A stretch of 10,063 nt of DNA, from assembly GCA_026391995.1 (NCBI GenBank), contig JAPLCY010000063.1, positions 1 through 10,063 on the forward strand, given 5' to 3'. This stretch comes from Candidatus Auribacterota bacterium. Lineage in GTDB: Bacteria > Auribacterota > Tritonobacteria > UBA1439. Shown piece after piece: positions 7,540 to 10,063 of this stretch; the stretch's first letter is position 1, and each line of letters begins with the position of its first letter. The notes under the pieces are model-generated. The model was not told the DNA's origin, made no database searches, and was given only the letters and a program-made list of their open reading frames with translations. Both the position numbers and the translations under genes were made by a program.

Positions 7540-9096
7540 ATGGACAGACAGATCATCATCAGTGTCGAACCCCGCGAGACGCGCGTGGGCATTCTGGAGG
7601 ACAACAAGCTCCAGGAACTCCTGATCGAGCGGATGCAGGAAAAGACGCTCGTCGGGAATATTTACAAGGGGATCGTGCGCAACGTGCTGCCTGCGATACA
7701 GGCGGCGTTCGTTGACATAGGTTTCGGCAAGAACGGATTCTTGCACGTATCCGATATCACCAACGAGGTGTCCGCCTGCCGCGAGATCGCGGGCGAAGAT
7801 GTCGAAGGGCTCGGCGTCACCGGCAAGGACCAAAAGCGCGAGTCGATCGACAAGATACTCCAGAATGGCCAGGAGGTCCTTGTCCAGATCATCAAGGAGC
7901 CGATCGGCACCAAAGGGGTACGCCTCTCCAGCAATATCTCCATCGCCGGCCGCCACCTCGTCATGATGCCGGGTGCCCGTCAGATCGGCATCTCGCGCCG
8001 CATCGCCGACTTCGCAGAGCGCCGGCGCCTGCGGACCATCCTGAAGCAGCTCAGCATTCCCAAGGACATGGGCTTCATTGTCAGGACCGTCGGTCAGGGA
8101 GCGACCCAGGAGGAGTTCGAGAAGGACATCCGCTACCTCGTCGATCTATGGCAGGGGATCCAGCGGCAGATAACCGCGGCGCCCTGCCCCTCCCTGATCC
8201 ACGAGGAACTCAGCCTCATCCTGCGGGTCCTCCGCGACCTGCTCACGGAGGATGTGAGCACAATCGTTGTCGACTCGAAGGACGAGTACCAGAACGTCCA
8301 GCGCTTTGTCACCGCCCTCATGCCGAACATGGAGGCGAAGATATCTTACCACGGCGGGCGCGAGCATATCTTCGACTGTTACGGGATCGACAAGGAGATC
8401 GAGAAGGCGCAGCGGCGAAAGGTCTGGCTCAAGTGCGGCGGCTACATCGTCATCGAGCAGACGGAGGCGATGGTGGTTATCGACGTGAACAGCGGCCGCT
8501 GCCTGGACAAGAAGAACCTCGACGACACGATCCTCGAGACGAACCTCCAGGCCGCCGATGAGGCATCGCGCCAGATCAGGCTCAGGAATATCGGCGGGAT
8601 CATCATCATCGATTTCATCGACATGCGCCAGCGGCGCCACCAGCGGATGGTCGAGAAGGCGATGGAGAAGGCGGTGAAGCGCGACAAGGCCAAGACCAAC
8701 ATCTTCCCGATCTCGCCGCTCGGCATCCTCCAGATGACCCGCGAACGCGTCAAGGAGAGCCTCAGCGAGGCGGTGTACGAGGGCTGCCCCTACTGCGGCG
8801 GTTTCGGCAGGGTGAAATCGGTCGAGAGCATGAGCATCGAGGCGCAGCGGCTCATCAAGCTGGCGCTGCGCAAGAACCGGCATTTCCGCAGGATGCCCCT
8901 CCGCATCCTGGCCCACCCGAACGTGATCAAGCGGCTCGAGGGGGAGGACCGCGAGGCGGTGAGAGAGCTCGAAAAACAGTTCAGGGGGGCAGTGTCGTTC
9001 GAGCCGAGAGAAGACTTCCACATCGAGACGGTCCGCATCCAGAACGAGCGGACGGGAAGGCCGGTGGGCGACCAGCCCCAGGGTCGGGAGGAGTAA
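7540..9096 (+). CDS. rng: Ribonuclease G (RNase E/G family)
   Basis: The product has 518 residues; the start is supported by AAAAGGA 9 nt upstream. This endoribonuclease cleaves single-stranded AU-rich RNA and takes part in 16S rRNA 5' maturation and mRNA decay in the cytoplasm. The N-terminus MDRQIIISVEP..ETRVGILED is typical. An S1 RNA-binding domain spans residues about 37-130 (VGNIYKGIVRNVLPAIQAAFVDIG), with a charged insertion near 73-105 common to RNase G proteins. The DNase I-like catalytic domain carries both metal-binding aspartates, D315 in VVIDVNSGR and D358 in IIIIDFIDM. The zinc-link CPYC is at C416/C419. These spacings (43 and 58 residues) equal those of E. coli RNase E D303, D346 and C404. 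There is no long RNase E-type C-terminal scaffold, so rng rather than rne. The IS30 remnant begins 5 bp after the stop. Confidence 0.97.
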   Translation: MDRQIIISVEPRETRVGILEDNKLQELLIERMQEKTLVGNIYKGIVRNVLPAIQAAFVDIGFGKNGFLHVSDITNEVSACREIAGEDVEGLGVTGKDQKRESIDKILQNGQEVLVQIIKEPIGTKGVRLSSNISIAGRHLVMMPGARQIGISRRIADFAERRRLRTILKQLSIPKDMGFIVRTVGQGATQEEFEKDIRYLVDLWQGIQRQITAAPCPSLIHEELSLILRVLRDLLTEDVSTIVVDSKDEYQNVQRFVTALMPNMEAKISYHGGREHIFDCYGIDKEIEKAQRRKVWLKCGGYIVIEQTEAMVVIDVNSGRCLDKKNLDDTILETNLQAADEASRQIRLRNIGGIIIIDFIDMRQRRHQRMVEKAMEKAVKRDKAKTNIFPISPLGILQMTRERVKESLSEAVYEGCPYCGGFGRVKSVESMSIEAQRLIKLALRKNRHFRRMPLRILAHPNVIKRLEGEDREAVRELEKQFRGAVSFEPREDFHIETVRIQNERTGRPVGDQPQGREE

Positions 9097-9100
9097 GACC

Positions 9101-9283
9101 TTAGTTGCGGGGCGTGCGCCACCCCAAACATTTCCTCGGGCGGTCGTTCAAGTACCGATCAATTCTGGCCAGCTCCGGGTTGCCGATGGTTGCGAACGAT
9201 GATCGCTTCGGGTGCAATCGGCGGATCGGGCCGTTCGTGTTCTCGTTGGTCCCACGCTCCCACGAATAATGCGGATACGCTTC
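9101..9283 (-). pseudogene. IS30-family transposase, C-terminal remnant
   Basis: Read on the minus strand, 9283 to 9101 gives about 60 codons ending in TAA. The peptide contains YSWERGTNENTNG, then PKRSSFATI and YLNDRPRKCLGWRTP. This is the C-terminus of IS30-family transposases; the usual forms are SWERGTNENTNGLIR and LNNRPRKRLGWKTP. The Glu of NENTNG is the catalytic E of the DDE triad. Both catalytic Asp residues and the N-terminal HTH are missing, and a TGA stops the frame directly upstream (9284-9286). The piece is therefore dead. It lies tail-to-tail with rng, only 4 bp separating the stop codons, and no terminal inverted repeats were recognised. Confidence 0.85.
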
Positions 9284-9545
9284 TCAACATCCCTGCGAAT
9301 CTCTTCGATAAACGTGCGAAAAACTCGAACGACGAGCACGCTCTACTGCCATCTCATGCGCCCGCCTGGGCCGATACCCGCGCTGCCCTGTGTTCCGCCC
9401 TTTTGGCATCATGTGTCAGCATATGCTCCACAAGGGCGCGGCGCGGTAGCCTGAAACACTTCCTTCACCCTATCTCCTTCATCCCCTTGCCATTACATCT
9501 CCCGGCGCATTCACCGGGGGGCTGGAATAATTATTTTCACTCCCC
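9284..9545. other. Non-coding stretch, possible decayed IS debris
   Basis: About 260 bp with no convincing gene. Open frames here have no recognisable motifs and no Shine-Dalgarno. A minus-strand peptide around 9357-9450 (LTHDAKRAEHRAARVSAQAG) faintly resembles the basic segment after the HTH of IS30 transposases. It is in a different frame from the remnant and could be chance. The stretch probably records deletion and frameshift decay of the insertion sequence, but this is not demonstrated. Confidence 0.35.
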
Positions 9546-9546
9546 C

Positions 9547-9577
9547 TTGACAACCCCATAACCTCACGCGACACTAT
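9547..9577 (+). promoter_or_regulatory. Possible promoter for the riboswitch-led gene
   Basis: A perfect TTGACA (9547-9552) precedes the leader. The best -10 candidates, CACTAT at 9572-9577 (19 bp spacer, 3/6) or TATTAC at 9575-9580 (22 bp spacer), are poor. The position is right for a transcript carrying the whole leader, but only the -35 is convincing. Confidence 0.25.
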
Positions 9578-9645
9578 TACTACCAATGGCCTAAGGAACA
9601 GATGCTGCCGGAGAAAAACTATCGATCATAATGGCAAGCAGGCCT

Positions 9646-9721
9646 AACTGATCAAGGCAAACCATCCGAAAGGGTGGGGCGCAAAACTCCAGTAATAGCT
9701 TGAAATCCAAGAAATCAGAAG
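9646..9721 (+). promoter_or_regulatory. c-di-GMP-I (GEMM-I)-like riboswitch, atypical 3' half
   Basis: The segment GGCAAACC (9656-9663), a six-pair P2 hairpin CCATCC/GGGTGG (9662-9667 with 9672-9677) capped by a GAAA tetraloop (9668-9671), then GGGGCGCAAA (9676-9685), follows the P2 half of GEMM-I aptamers almost base for base; the V. cholerae Vc2 aptamer has GGCAAACCATTCGAAAGAGT then GGGACGCAAAG. GAAA is the loop that docks into the P3 receptor, and the base after the hairpin region stacks on the ligand. A closing stem CTGAT (9648-9652) with ATCAG (9714-9718) is possible. The 3' half is unusual: I do not see the canonical AGCCGGGTTACC segment, only GTAATAGC and a weak CTTG/CAAG hairpin. It lies about 30 nt before the ATG of a secreted repeat protein, a classic target type. 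No terminator U-tract is seen, so control would be translational. Confidence 0.6.
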
Positions 9722-9750
9722 TTTTGTGAAAGGCTCGAAAAGGTTAAAGG

Positions 9751-10063
9751 ATGAAAGGGCTTATTAGTTTTAGTGGAGTAAAGAGCCTGCTCGGAACTCT
9801 GCTTATGCTGGGGGTCGTTATGCTCCCCTATTGTGCGGAATCGGCTACGACTGCCGGCATTACGATCACTCTTACGTTAACCGAACCGACGGCCACTCCG
9901 ACCATCACGCCCACAAATACGCCCACGATAACTCCGACGCCCACAAATACGCCAACCGAAACGCCGACCATTACGCCCACGCCGACTGAAACACCTACAG
10001 AGACCCCGACAGAAACACCCACTCAAACGCCGACAGAGACGCCAACCGAAACGCCGACTCAGA
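9751..10063 (+). CDS. Secreted Thr-Pro-rich repeat protein (3' end outside window)
   Basis: The first 104 codons are visible and the frame is still open at the window edge. ATG 9751 has AAAAGG (9738-9743) 7 nt upstream; a second AAAGG directly abuts it. The N-terminus MKGLISFSGVKSLLG followed by TLLMLGVVMLP is a signal peptide with likely cleavage after AESA (residue 32). After a short segment rich in I, T and L (residues 33-46), the chain becomes T-x-T-P repeats with x = I, N, E or Q, broken by a few TP dipeptides. Such tracts form extended, often O-glycosylated spacers in surface proteins, holding an adhesin, enzyme or anchor domain away from the cell. The functional domain would lie downstream. 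The upstream c-di-GMP-type leader fits a surface attachment or matrix protein. No homology-based name is possible. Confidence 0.85.
   Translation, partial: MKGLISFSGVKSLLGTLLMLGVVMLPYCAESATTAGITITLTLTEPTATPTITPTNTPTITPTPTNTPTETPTITPTPTETPTETPTETPTQTPTETPTETPTQ
9889..10063 (+). repeat. 12-bp imperfect coding repeat (T-x-T-P unit)
   Basis: Units of 12 bp of the form ACn-CCn-ACn-rAn run to the window edge, with occasional 6-bp half units. Third codon positions differ between copies while the protein pattern stays constant, so protein-level selection has acted and this is not only recent slippage. Glu/Gln units become more uniform to the right, suggesting newer duplications there. Confidence 0.85.

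Noticed and set aside
8146..9021. Long minus-strand open frame (291 codons) inside rng
   Set aside because: It is antisense to a fully conserved rng with both catalytic Asp residues and the zinc link. GC-rich codon usage creates such shadows.
9190..9561. Plus-strand open frame of 123 codons downstream of rng
   Set aside because: Its first part is antisense to the IS30 remnant, and the rest has no motif or export signal, so it is not a credible gene.
9641..9663. GGCCTAA upstream of GGCAAACC as evidence for a circularly permuted GEMM aptamer
   Set aside because: A permutation would put the P3 3' strand (GTAGC..GGGTTACC) upstream and GGCCTAA downstream. The observed order does not fit.
9828..10022. 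Minus-strand open frame encoding a VGVSVGV repeat
   Set aside because: It is the antisense reading of the Thr-Pro coding repeat. The + strand has a signal peptide, a Shine-Dalgarno and a leader; the minus frame has none.

Overview
The window is GC-rich bacterial DNA with nearly all genes on the + strand, closely packed, and several ATGA start/stop overlaps. No ribosomal or tRNA gene is present to fix the taxonomy. RNase G, DUF2344, DUF116, a c-di-GMP-I-like leader and a secreted Thr-Pro repeat protein together suggest an uncultured Gram-negative-type lineage, perhaps in or near the PVC/Omnitrophota-type candidate phyla. That placement is only an impression.

Layout. (1) Positions 2-1225 hold the 3' part of a GlcF-like iron-sulfur protein, with two 4Fe-4S motifs and two CCG domains. 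(2) Positions 1420-2580 encode an exported protein that joins a zinc ribbon, a middle region resembling a ComEC-type metallo-beta-lactamase fold without its metal ligands, and a C-terminal ComEA helix-hairpin-helix DNA-binding domain. (3) Positions 2622-6671 look like one operon behind a consensus extended -10 promoter. It encodes an exported TPR protein, a membrane-anchored DUF116 cysteine-rich protein, an exported BNR/sialidase-like beta-propeller and a 6-7-TM membrane protein. The first/second and third/fourth genes overlap by ATGA, and the second and third are 6 bp apart. (4) Positions 6763-9096 hold a DUF2344 protein and RNase G (rng). These families are common neighbours, but the usual radical-SAM partner and rplU/rpmA are not beside them. 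(5) Positions 9097-9750 are a non-coding junction. Abutting the rng stop on the minus strand is the C-terminal remnant of an IS30-family transposase. Further right is a leader containing the P2 half of a c-di-GMP-I (GEMM-I) riboswitch. (6) Positions 9751-10063 start a secreted protein with T-x-T-P repeats that runs off the window.

Working together. The window moves from housekeeping and RNA-processing genes (DUF2344-rng), through an insertion-sequence scar, into an accessory locus where a c-di-GMP-responsive leader probably controls a surface or stalk-like protein. The TPR-DUF116-BNR-membrane set is probably one cell-envelope unit of unknown function. The most unusual single gene is the zinc-ribbon/inactive-MBL-like/ComEA fusion.
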